A DNA stretch of 64,000 nt from Zhengitettix transpicula (taxonomy: Eukaryota > Arthropoda > Insecta > Orthoptera > Tetrigidae), in the NCBI GenBank assembly GCA_037074705.1, contig CM073590.1, positions 7,642,001 to 7,706,000 on the forward strand. Reading direction: 5' to 3'. A program made the position numbers and the translations under genes. The notes beneath the pieces are model-generated. The model did not search any database. It saw only the letters and a list, made by a program, of their open reading frames with translations, and had not been told where the DNA came from. Positions 12,901 through 24,410 of this stretch are shown one piece after another. The first letter of the stretch is position 1, and each line of letters starts with the position of its first letter.

Positions 12901-13976
12901 GTTAAAAAACAGATTTAAAATCAAATAGATATAAATTATTTTACATTTGACATGTTACTGAATTTAGAGAAAACTATTGTACATATGAAAAAAATAATTA
13001 AGCTCATGAACACAATTTGTAAAGTACCTTTCAACACATTATGTATTATATATACTTATACACGTGCAATAGAAGTCACAAGAGAACGAGAAGCGTTGAA
13101 GGTCGTAAACAATTTCGAAAATAAAATATTAGATAATGATTTAAAATTATTAATATTTTTATTTTCGTCTGTTTTATTAATAATATCAAGTATGAAAATG
13201 AACTTCATTTTTAGAAATTATAAGATTTACTATTTAAGACTATAAAGTGTTAAATCAAATATTTTAAAATGTCAGAAAATGTCTTTATAGTCTTTATATT
13301 TAAAAATGTCTGAAATTACCGTTAATTTTTTCAATTTATAACATTTAAAATAATCATATTTGTAAATATGAATACAAAATTATTTACGGCAGACGAACGG
13401 TGTACAAATTAATTTATATTCTTTAAAGCTTACAAACCTACTCACGAATATTATCACAGTTGAATGTGAGCACCGTTGTTCCCAAAACCACCCAATAAAT
13501 GTTCTGGAACAAAGATCTATAAACCAAATTTAAAATTTAAATGAAATTATTGTCTGTTGACATAGCTTGAAGCTATGTATATTCTATTCAGCCCTGTTTA
13601 GTCGTCTATATCGACTAACTGCCTCTTAATGGGACACACTAAGTTGTCCAATCAATTAGTCAACCAACATACTTAAATTTGACTTTTAACTTCTACAATG
13701 TAAAACAAATTTCCATTCAATATTGATAAATGTAAGTCCACATAAATACAATGAAAGGGAACCGAAAATTTGTCGCTCACTAAAACTTTTTTATTACCTT
13801 TGCGATAGTCATGGTCATTCCTGACACACTCACTGTATTGTTAATTCAAGAACATAAAGACGATGGTACTCACCAAATTAGTCACAAAATTATGAGAATT
13901 CATGAACTAGTATCGTTAATAGGAATTTATTGGTCAAAAATTTGGAGCACAGTTTCATAATTTTGAAAATATATAG
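9946..13976. other. no gene recognised
   Basis: Mostly AT-rich. About 10780-11060 is a GC-richer patch (minus-strand ORF 10703-10957, 84 codons, no family match), possibly an unnamed repeat. The 97-codon frame at 12952-13245 has random AT-rich composition. A short TA tract lies near 12216-12230. Confidence 0.5.
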
Positions 13977-14646
13977 TGTAGCGCGATAGTTTTATTATTG
14001 GTATATATATAGATTTTATTTTAATTTAATTAGATATTAGCAAGGGTTGAGAATTCGGCAAGTTGAAATTTGACCAGGCGCCGCCGTGACGGAGAGATAA
14101 TCCCTAAGGTCTGGTCTTAGGCACGTAGGTTGTTGGCCCTCGGAAGTTACCTGGACTGTCGCACCGTGGGAAACGTCTCTGCAAAAATTCCAGAAATTGA
14201 ATTAAACGTGACTGCATGAACCAATCACATTTCTTGGTTCAGGAAAGATCGATCGAAAATTGGTCGAGAACATCGATATTTCACAGCCAGCGAAGGGGCT
14301 GTAAAGTGTAGAGAGACTCCTCGACGAACCGTCGCCAGGGACGGACGTACAGCCACAAACTTGCATCATCCAGAGGACTCGGAGAGATCGAGGGTGCCAC
14401 ATTATCACGGCCAGAGATCAACGCGAGGTAACTGCCAAGTGTTTCTTGACGCGCCTGGGGGAATTACCGTAAACCATGGTTTAAGTTGGGATTAAGGGAT
14501 CAGATTGTTTTGCCCGGCTAGCTGAACACACATAATTTGTATTTATTTTATTTTATTTTTCTCATGTTCAGTTAAATGGTTATTAAATTCTGTAAAATAT
14601 CCCTTTACTTCATTATTTAATAAACCTACCACTTCAATAGGTAACA
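13977..14646 (+). mobile_element. solo-LTR-like dispersed repeat, copy 1
   Basis: Begins TGTAGCGCGATAG and ends TAGGTAACA (TG...CA form). A clear homologue lies at 49092-49665 on the opposite strand. Long shared blocks include CAATCACATTTCTTGGTTCAG, CGTCGCCAGGG and TTGCCCGGCTAGCTGAA, and the same order of blocks is kept from end to end. No gag or pol lies beside either copy. Both look like solo LTRs of a Gypsy-type element, although I see no exact target duplication. The minus-strand ORF at 14202-14408 is a by-product. Confidence 0.65.
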
Positions 14647-15786
14647 TAAATACCATCGAAGTTTCAGCAGTTCGCTCCGACACACAACTATGATGAAGGA
14701 ATAACAGTTATACAAAAATCATACCATCCATTATTCTTAGTGTTCTTAATTTGTTACTTCTCACCTTTTTTCATAACTACTTACTTTATCCCTCTAATCC
14801 TGTTCAGTTTCACCTTACAAATATATTCAGACAACTAAGAAAAGAAACCAACTAAGTATTGGTTTAATAGTCGCCTCATACTAAAAGTCAGTCTGGAACT
14901 TTAAGAAGTATGGAGGTGAAAAACTTCTCCGTAGCAGTTTGGCACAATGGAAACATGAAGTTTAAAACCTGGCTATATTATGAATAGCTCTTCATTAATA
15001 TTTTAAAAATAACTAAAAACATTTCTGAAAGTGAAATAGTGTCAAACAGTAAACTTATTAGGCTAGGTGGGTTGAGAGTTAATTATTTGTAATCCCTTTA
15101 GCATTACCCACCCAAACAATTGAAATTATAATGAACTGATTAGAAAATATATGGTCAATTAATTACAGTTCATAAAATAGTCAATCAAATAGACACAGGA
15201 ACGTTATTTACGTATAACCGAAACTGGTAATGCGGCAATAGATGATTCTAAACTGCAAAGTTACGAGCATATTCAGAATAATTGATAACCTATATGATTT
15301 TAACGTATTTATTTTAATCTCACAAACCATAATACATATAAACGACTCAATAATTCGCGTTTGGAGATAAATACTGTTATGTGGTTTCGTTAGTATGTTC
15401 AATACGAAATAACTAATTAATATAATATTAACAGCGTATAATTTGTAGGTTGACGCATTCAAATTTCAATTACGCATTTCTGTTATATTCCGCATTATAA
15501 TAAATTCCGTAATATAATAAAACGATTATTGCTCTCAACGTCTTGTGTCACATTTTTACAAGTTTTTTTAAAAAATTTGCTGTAGTTGGTACGAAGGATA
15601 ATAAAAAAAATATCTCTACATTCTGAAACCACGTCAATGATAAGAAAAATATAATTCGTGGAAGATGATTCAGGGCTTAAAGCAAAGAAGAAAGTACTAA
15701 ATGCCTTGGGGAAACTAAGGTATCTCTTTTTAAACACCCAACATAACTGACTGCCAAATATATTGTAGTAATTGGTAATTAAGACA
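14647..15786. other. AT-rich intergenic stretch
   Basis: No gene, RNA or repeat recognised. The minus-strand ORFs at 15208-15462 and 15495-15737 have random AT-rich composition. Confidence 0.55.
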
Positions 15787-16747
15787 TTGTTCTAATTGAA
15801 AAGTTGAATTGTAGAGGACTCATTATTAGTGGATATAGAGCGGACGCCGCAACAAACCGGCAAGGCAAAGAAAACATTGTTGATGAGTCGAGAAGGTTCT
15901 ACGCGCTCAAAACTTGCGAGACGAACGAACAGTCGGGCAGTAGGCAGCGAGGAGAAACGACTAAAATTCCAAGTCATGCAAAATTTGAACAGTACAGTCG
16001 GGCAGCAGAGAGCGAATAGACCAGACGAAAAGTTTTACAGTCGGCAGTCAGAACGAAAGAATGTGGTCTAGTCACAAACATGCTTTCAAATATTAAAAAG
16101 TAAAGCAATATTCAGTCGGGAAGGAGACAGAGCAACTAGTGTGTATTCGGTGGTCGAGCGTAGATTCATCATGCTGGCCATAGACAAACCAATGAAGTCC
16201 ATTGTCAACTAAAGTCACAAGATACACAAATCCAGGTTGCAGTAAAGCATCGTGAACCAACCAATTTGTGTTAAACCAACTAACAAACTACACCAATTAG
16301 AGCCTGTGAATATTTAGAGTCTGTGAGAACTTAGAATCAGTGATGTCCCCAAAATTGTGCACGAAAAACTAAAATTGAGACCTGGGCAGCCGTAAGTAGA
16401 GAAAAACTTTAAAATCATTTGTAAACCGTGTTTAAAAGATAAAAGTCAGATCGTTCTTTAATTATTTAATTATCGATAAAATGAGATCGTTAATTCTTGA
16501 TAAAATTGAAATTGTTAAATTCAATCTTTAGTATTATTTCTTCCGCAACAAATTTCGTCTATGTTCAGACGCATTGATTTCCATAAAAGGTAAATGTAAT
16601 TTTGATTATATAAATTCTGCCATTTATCAAACCCAGTTCAAGACCCTGAGATCCCAAATATTTTGTGTATTTTATAATTGTTATAAAATTGATAATAAAT
16701 CTTGTTTAATAACTTTCACTTAAGTTTTTTCATTTAGAAACGCCACA
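15787..16747. repeat. GC-shifted block with recurring CAGTCGGGCAG
   Basis: The motif CAGTCGGGCAG or a close variant occurs at 15930-15940, 15995-16005, 16038-16047 and 16113-16121. The ORFs at 15804-16019 and 15829-16071 are overlapping registers with no family match. AATAAA-like signals near 16690 and a sharp return to AT-rich DNA suggest that this may be a solo LTR or a decayed retroelement leader. That is an inference; no matching second copy is in the window. Confidence 0.35.
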
Positions 16748-16905
16748 TTCATATTATATTTAATTATTACAACATCGTAACTAAAGACAAATTCGTTTTT
16801 CAAAGATGCTTCAAGTGTTACTATTTTACTAGATTTTTTTCTATAAATAATAGACTTGAGTTACTAAAAAAGTAGAAGAAAATAAAGAAGAAAGTGTAGA
16901 CAGCC

Positions 16906-16931
16906 TATATATATATATATATATATATATA
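16906..16931. repeat. (TA)13 microsatellite
   Basis: A 26-bp uninterrupted TA tract immediately before family X copy 1. Confidence 0.95.
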
Positions 16932-16932
16932 C

Positions 16933-17264
16933 GATAATCCACATAGTGGCCACTCTTCTCTTATATCATTGGCAAGGGGCTGAAAGGGGGCATGTGGAAA
17001 GGCAGAGCAAGATTAACTACGGCCCCCGGCAGTAGTTTAAGGATCCTACCCGGAAATTCGCCTACATGCAGGGAAACCCTAGAAAAATATGCATCAGTTA
17101 GGTCGGGCATGTGGTACTTATCCCACGCCCTTCCGATGGCGGGTGAGGGGTTTGCTTTGTGGATGCAGCGTTCCTCTCTTCGTGTCTTGGCCAGTTTAGG
17201 AGGAAGTTGGCTGACTATTCCAATAGGAATAGCGGAAAACTCTTACCGTATGTCCAAGGTCTAT
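16933..17264 (+). repeat. dispersed repeat family X, copy 1
   Basis: The most diverged of three co-oriented copies (others at 28473-28903 and 35294-35702). Shared blocks include TAATCCACATAGTGG, AGTTTAAGGATCCTACCCGG and CTCTTACCGTATG.CCAAGGTCT. The 151-codon plus-strand ORF at 16992-17447 and the 97-codon one at 17159-17452 run through it. Reading frame is not conserved among the copies, so I do not regard these as genes. Family identity is unknown to me. Confidence 0.85.
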
Positions 17265-17611
17265 ATCTACTACATGACAAATTTGCAGTCACCTTCCACA
17301 AACATCCCCGCCATCTCTACATTCTCTACCTTGTACACCATTGGTCAATACGAGAATTTTCCGTTTTTCAGGATAACTTACAATATACTAGTCACATCCT
17401 TTCAGTTCTTAATATTAGGAATCAATGGAGAAAGAACTTGTATCTAAAATGATCGTAGGTCCAATTTAGTTATGGTATGTAATAAAAATACTTTGCGAAA
17501 GTAAATTAATGAAACAAGTATACCGAGTTACATATAATTGAGTCCCGATATTTTGTCAATTAAATAATTTATGGTTAACACCCGACAAAAGGCTTACATA
17601 CAAAAGAGACA
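17265..17611. other. no gene recognised
   Basis: Anonymous AT-rich sequence between family X copy 1 and a SINE. Confidence 0.5.
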
Positions 17612-17720
17612 GGAGCTTGGTTAAACTGGGTATCTCAGATGATAGAACAATTACATACTCATCAGTGGACTCGGATTCGATTCTCAGTTCTATAAAGATG
17701 TTTTCTGTCTTTCAGTAGCC
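17612..17720 (+). mobile_element. tRNA-derived SINE
   Basis: A-box-like GTATCTCAGATGATAG and B-box-like GGATTCGATTCTCAG are spaced about 45 bp apart as in a tRNA-derived head, followed by a short unrelated tail. The head is too degenerate to fold as a tRNA. Confidence 0.6.
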
Positions 17721-18117
17721 AATTACTTTGACTGGAAACACAATCATTCTGACCTTTGCAACGTCAAATAGACCGCGTAAGGACTGCCAGTTTGCTGCGG
17801 TTTTTTTACGATTTTTTGTTTGATTCTTGCCACACCTCTCGGTGCTGTCAATATTAATTATAAAAATTCTGTATAAGTTCGTTATGAACCTGCTGAAAAG
17901 CAAAATATTGACTTTTCAAGTGTCAGGCAGGAAAATATATTCGTCTCATTTGTCAAAATAAATACAAAACCTGTAAAATTTCAAAGATCTATTTATCTAG
18001 GAAATATATATAATAACTGTACAGGCGGGGGAAATATAATATATTTAGTTAATATTACAAAGCTTTTTATAACTGCCTACGGGATCTCTCACATACTTAC
18101 AGGTATAATCTTACAAT
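17721..18117. other. no gene recognised
   Basis: AT-rich. The minus-strand ORF at 17712-17903 shows no family resemblance. Confidence 0.5.
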
Positions 18118-18235
18118 TATTCTCGTTAAAGATTTAAACCATCGAATCCCGGCATGGGCACGGATGTTTGCGCTCGTCATAGTCACAATGACCACGTGTA
18201 CCTCCTACGGACTGTGTCGTGTAAGATGACAAAAA
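18118..18235 (+). mobile_element. SINE fragment (second type)
   Basis: The string CATCGAATCCCGGCATGGGC followed by ACGGATGTTTG is typical of a tRNA-derived SINE in which the B-box is followed by a GGCATGGGCACGGATGT body, a motif I associate with insect SINEs. Only the part from the B-box onward is preserved. It differs in body from the other SINEs here. Confidence 0.5.
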
Positions 18236-21200
18236 AAACCTATCGTGCAATTCATTCTAATCTCAAAAAATAATGTATATAAAATGAAAACCTGCATGAA
18301 AATGGCATGCGTTCAACATTTCCATTTTTAATTACAAGTATTCAATTCATCTAGAAGAATGGTTTAAAAGCCATTGAGTTTTCAGTAATTTATCATATAA
18401 TTTATATAATTTTGTACCTACATAAGTTGTGGAGTAGGCTTTACTAGAGTGCAAACGCAACTCAGTGATATGAGACGTTGGGACTTCATGAAACGTCGTT
18501 GCAAATTACGGGAATCGGGTAGTTTATAGAAAATTAATTTTGCTTTTGAAGGAAATCAAGAGCCATCTACTCTCATAAGATTGTTTTAATAGATATTAAA
18601 AATAAATTCCAGGAAACTGTAAATTATAGAGATGGTGCCCAGTATAAACCAAACCAAAGGTTATTCCAAACGAAACGTCTAAATATTCAAAACACTTCAG
18701 TACTTTAACCATAACACAAGTGGAGCAATAGGGACACTATCAAAGTAATTTAAAGTGCTAAAATTTGGCAGAATATTGCACAGTAATTTTGGTTCATTTA
18801 CCGAATGTGCGACAAAACCGATATCAAAGTGAAACAAATGAGTAAATATATAATAAAAACGCCAATAACTTTATAGTTTATAGTGAAAGGTTTTGATAGA
18901 AAAGGTGTAAGTCTTATGACTAAAATAACTACTTTTATATACTTGTTAAGCTTAAAAGAAGAATAACATATAACAGTTAGAAAATTCACATTGATGTAAC
19001 CATTACGAATAATTTTCTAGAAAAGTATTTTTTGAATCATTTCATGTGTATCCAAGCATTTAGAGAAAAAATATTAAATTCCAATGCTCCCTGAAGATTG
19101 ACGAAATTAAATATATTAAATAAATTGAACCTTTTTTTCGTACCCACATAAATCCTAAAAGAAAAATTAATAAATTGATTGGTTGTTTTTGCTGGATTAA
19201 ATAGGAACCACGTTTCTCTGTGGTCGTTAAAAGTCGTGGTAAATTTACTCACGCTGTTACCAATTACGATGTTTTCAACTAACACCAATTGTTGATCACC
19301 AAATATTTAACAGCAATCCACTCAAGCTAATTACCATTATAGTTTGTAATTCATTCGTTTATCGATTCATTTATTATATCTATTGCATTGCATATAATCT
19401 GAAGGTTCACTCAACATGCATAATACGTTACTTTAATTCACACTTTTGCATTTCTACTAAACCCTAAAATGTTTTTATTGAAACTGATAAATAATTTTCA
19501 AAGTGAGCCTACGTTTGTCGATTAAGCATGTTATTATTATAACTGCTTAGTTTCGTATACCCCTTACAGCAGTAAACTAATTGCGCTTCTGTCTCTTTCC
19601 GTTTACCACCTAATTTATAATTTCTAAATTAAAGGGAAAAACATTACACAGATAAACGGAAAAAGGCATTCCCTCAAATGAAGACAACATAAGATCTTGA
19701 AAAGATTACTTCCACTTCTGCTTGAAAATAAATATTCGCTTGAAATTGGAGCGCAGCAGGAAGGTTTATTTATATTGTCGTTTCAATAAATGAATTGAGA
19801 AACAAAAAAATATATTTAAAAAATTGACATTTTCATTAAGAACTTTTTTTAATACAGTAATAAAAGGATATAACAATAAAAATGAAAAATAACTGAATTG
19901 ATTAACAAATTTAAATCTTGATTTATATAAAACGCTCCGACATTAAATTAATTTCGTAAACTAGAGGGATTAGAGGGATGGAAAATGAAATGCTCATATC
20001 TGGCAAATTGGCAATTGATATTTACTGTCCCGCTTGGCACTGTACTTACTATTAGTCTCACTTCATGGTATTGTCTGAAATCGGAGGAGGGGGAATCCTC
20101 TATTTTTTTCACCACGTGTGGACTCCCCGTTCGGTTGCTTCGAAGTCGGAGCTGGCTCTTATCACACTTTTTCACCGCTCCAACAAAACTACTTATCTAT
20201 AACGGCTAAAAACAGAGCTAACATTCTCAATTATCAAACACAACTCCTTCTCCTTTTTCGAGTATCCATCCTAATCCCTTCCATCTCTCCCGTCTATTTT
20301 ATGGATCAATAGTTTCAAAACGAAGAAAAGAACCGTTCGCTTCCTGCTTCCAAGAAAGCATAAGCTTAGTTCGATACAACTATACCCGGAAGTACCACGT
20401 TTAGTTCTGCCGATAACGGAACCGCTCCATCAATACGTCAAACCCTGGACCTTCGAGTTTTAAAAAAAGTTCATATGGGTTCCACTACAACCTTACTGAC
20501 CCTTGTAGATCCAAAGAATGTCTTCTTTATAGAAACAGACTTCGTGAGAATAATTAACGTTGTCGTTACTTCTCTACGTTAGGAAGGGATAAAAAGGGTT
20601 AACTAGGACCCGAAGGCTATATATTAATGTATCGTACCCATCATTCAACTAAATAGAAATATAGCAACCCACCCACCCCACCCGCGCAATTTCGCTACGA
20701 TTACAACCAAACAAACTTATTTATGCCATATCTGAACATTCGTCTGTTGAAAATAAACGTACATAACATTATTCCAATATAAATTGGGCATAATCAGCAA
20801 GGAAACCGATCTCAAGTAAGTTTACGTTATCGTGACTTTATTAATTGTTATCTTTCGATGTGAATACTTCCGGACCAATAACTTTCCTAGTTATGTCACG
20901 AATTAAAATATACTCTAAACATAATACGCAGCATTATATTCTACGTCGTGCACCTACTTAATCCCCGAACAATTTCATATTTAAATTTTATACCAGTGTT
21001 GAAACATTTAAAGTACAAGAGAATGAAAAACCAACATCAGAATTCTATATACTTCCATTCTGTCTCGAAGTCCTAATTACTAAAGCTTCAAGTTTTCTCT
21101 TCACATATTATGCTAATATTTACGAACCCTAATGACTGATTTTTCTTCTAAAATTTTGTAATGTAAGTACTACTACTTAATTTTATATATATAAAATATT

Positions 21201-24190
21201 ATAAGCCAAACTTGTACACATACGTTAATTCGTAATTATCAACAATTCAATTTGATTTTCGTCTGCATACTGACTTAAAAATCGAATTTGTAGATAATTT
21301 TCACATAATTTTGTGTGAAGAATTAAACCAAAAAATTTTTAGGGGGAAAGAACGGGAGAAAGCAAAGTGCAAAGTAGTCGTGTTTATATAGAACCGAGAT
21401 TGACTTAACGAAATCTGCTTCAAATCCATTCTGTTTCCATAAAAAGTCATTTTAAATAAAAATAAAAGCACATTATTTTTATTGCACATTTTTGAAAGTA
21501 TGTATGGTGTCTGATTTGGCGCAGAATTCGCAAACGCTGTCCACCCATCCCCTTCGTCCTGTGCTTCTCTATTCCCCGGGGGCTCTACTTCCGCTTTCGA
21601 TATAAATTGCCTTTTGATCGTGGGCGGCCTCTGAATATGCGATAAACAACTCCGCCTTCTACAGGAAATCCTTGTTCCCGTCTCATAAGATGCTTCCTTT
21701 GTGATTAAATCACCGGGCAGGAAACTTCTGAACGTGAAATGAACCGCTCTCGATTAAAGCAAAAGTATATCCACTAAGCTTATTCCGATAGAGGAATACT
21801 GCAAGACCCTTCACTACGTATTCCCAGCATGAGTTTTATATTGTTGCTATGCTATTATGTACACCATTTTCCTTGAATTTTAAACCTGCACTGCAATTTG
21901 ATACAGTTCAATTTCATAAGAGGATTTAAGAAATAAAAATATGAAAATTGAAAGAGTGAATAAGTTAATAAATGCAGAAAAGTTCCACGTTTGAGCCAAG
22001 GATAACGATAAAAAGAAATAAAGTTTCGGGCAGTAAAATCTCTGACCGTCTTCGATTAAAGGTAAAGAATTCCGAGATTATGTTTTATCGCAGAATTTCT
22101 ACCTTCTTTTTTCTGTTCCGCAAACTGTTTTCGGATTTATATCATAAAGCATAGAATTACTTAGTTCAACTTACCTCTGCCTTTCACATCACAGTATGAG
22201 GAAAATATCTAAAAAACACTGAGGCTAAACTGGCAGGAATGTTAAAACTTTTATTCTTTAACATTAATTCTGCGTAAACATTGAACCCAAACAATGTAAT
22301 TGACTTTTCTGTTCACGATTCAAATATTCCACGTTTTTCACTACTAAATAGCTATCTTATTTTATGCGTGATAGCATTTCGTAATGTATCCTCTCTCTAT
22401 AATTACCAGTACTTTAATTTGTTGAAAACATGTTTAAACCTAAATTAATCTCTATAACGAAAATAACATCAATTTTTATAATATATTCGAAATATTTTGC
22501 GTCGCAATTACTTGGAATTGAAGAAATAATATAAACGTAAAATTTAATCAGAACTTCATTGGCTTAACTACTAAGTAAAAGTTAGGTAGATCAAAGGAAC
22601 TTTACTGAGAATCAAAATTCAATTCCGGTATTTCATTCAATATTATTTTGCATACGATACTTTATTGTAACCCATTTATAAAGTAATGTTTCAATAAATT
22701 AAAATTAGGGTAATGCATAAAAGTCATTTATTTGGTATAAATACTTGTTAGTGTTTTTATACATTTTACATTACAAGGATTTTTATTAAATATCGACTTT
22801 CTTACACAATAACCTTAAATGAAATAATAAATCTCTTATTTGTGTAAGTGATGAACATTTATAGTATATTTGTCTGCGAAACCTCCTTTCAGTTTCAAAA
22901 TGTTTTGTAAATTTATGAAAAAGTTTTCATGAAAAAAAAACACAGAATATACGTTCGCTGCGTACATTTGAATAAAATATACTGATAAAATACGTATATC
23001 TGAAAAGAAACTTGCATGTCATGCAAATACGTCATAAATAATAGTGATAGTTGCCGGTGATTAATAACTGAAACAATTAGATAGGAACAAGCTGGTACGT
23101 TTCAAATAGATAATATGCCATAAAAATCGTACGGTGTAAAAACGGTCTAAAATTTTTTTTCTAAAATACAGAGCATTAATGAAAATTATAATCCAAAATG
23201 TTAAATTGAAAAACAAATTAATTTATTAAAAGGTTTGAGAAGTTTTATTTATAAAAAGTAACTAAACATAATTTCAAAAGCAAGTTCATTTTGGAGTTAC
23301 GTTTATTGAAGTAAACAATATCATTAATCGAATTCATAGTCCTTGCATTTGATTTTTATTGGAAAGTGTCTAAGAATGGTATAATTGGCAATATTGTTAC
23401 TATCGTTCTAACTAGATCTTCAGGTGGCAGTTTTGTTTTAATTTTCCCGAAAAAAAGAATAAATTATTATACACAAAGAAAGTTATACATAAAGTTTTGA
23501 AAAGTAGAAATTTATTGGCATCGGAAAAGAATTCTACTTAAAATATATTTAAAAAGACATAGAATATTAAATATCAAACAAAAAAAATTGTGTTCGAGGA
23601 ATATGTCCTAATAATGTTTTTTCACTGAATTAATTAAAAGTTACAAAAAATTAGAAACTTCTGTTTACAATATAAATTAAAATAAAGCATTACTTTTTTA
23701 ACCCTATAATTAAGGCCCATATCTACTAATTAGTGAAATATATAATAAAATATACAAACAAAAATGTTAATTAAATGTCAATATCAGTAAATTACATAAA
23801 CACGTTGAAATTTTTTATTAATATATTAATTACCAAAATGTTGATGATTTTACGCATAATTTAGAATTTAGACGTGACTAAAAAGTAAGTAAACAATGTC
23901 AATACATACAGATAAAAAGGATAATATTGTTGTTTTTAACAATTTATAACAGACACAAAAAATTAGAATTAATAAAAAACACTGTTTAAATAAAAATAAA
24001 ACCGAATAATAAATCTAATTGTATATTTTTCAGTTAATAGAATTTGTTTTAGTAGCAATGTTCAAGTATTTTATTCATAAATCATTTATTGTCATTCATG
24101 CAGTATATATGACATTAATCCAATGAAACTTGTAATTGTTCATGTAAATACATTTGGTCAGAACAGAATATTTTTGTACTGGTTGTTTTA
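18236..24190. other. long AT-rich stretch without genes
   Basis: Nearly 6 kb with no gene, RNA or recognisable element. GC-richer islands at about 20080-20700 and 21500-21770 hold no frame with a family match (ORFs at 19948-20175, 19985-20209 and 20118-20312 overlap in several registers and both strands). ORFs elsewhere have random AT-rich composition. Confidence 0.5.
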
Positions 24191-24410
24191 AAACAACACT
24201 AGTTTTCAACCCAGGGGTTTACGCAAAGCGGAATACTTATATGCAAAAATTCTCATGTATGGCGGCGCTGCCTGCTGTAAGGAGCTGAAGTGTCTATTAG
24301 TGATTATTTGAGTGTGACGCGGGCCTGTCGACAGGCCCCTACGGCGTACAGGAGTGATCACGAGTGTGTTGATAATTGACGTTGTCATCGAAGCCATAAC
24401 GTGGATATCT
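24191..24410. repeat. GC-richer patch with 18-bp perfect palindrome
   Basis: 24321-24338 reads GGGCCTGTCGACAGGCCC, its own reverse complement, in an otherwise AT-rich region. The 63-codon minus-strand ORF at 24206-24397 spans it but has no family match. It may be the core of a decayed element. Confidence 0.5.

Noticed and set aside
16992..17447. 151-codon ORF as a gene
   Set aside because: It lies in family X copy 1, and the homologous DNA at 28473 and 35294 does not keep this frame.
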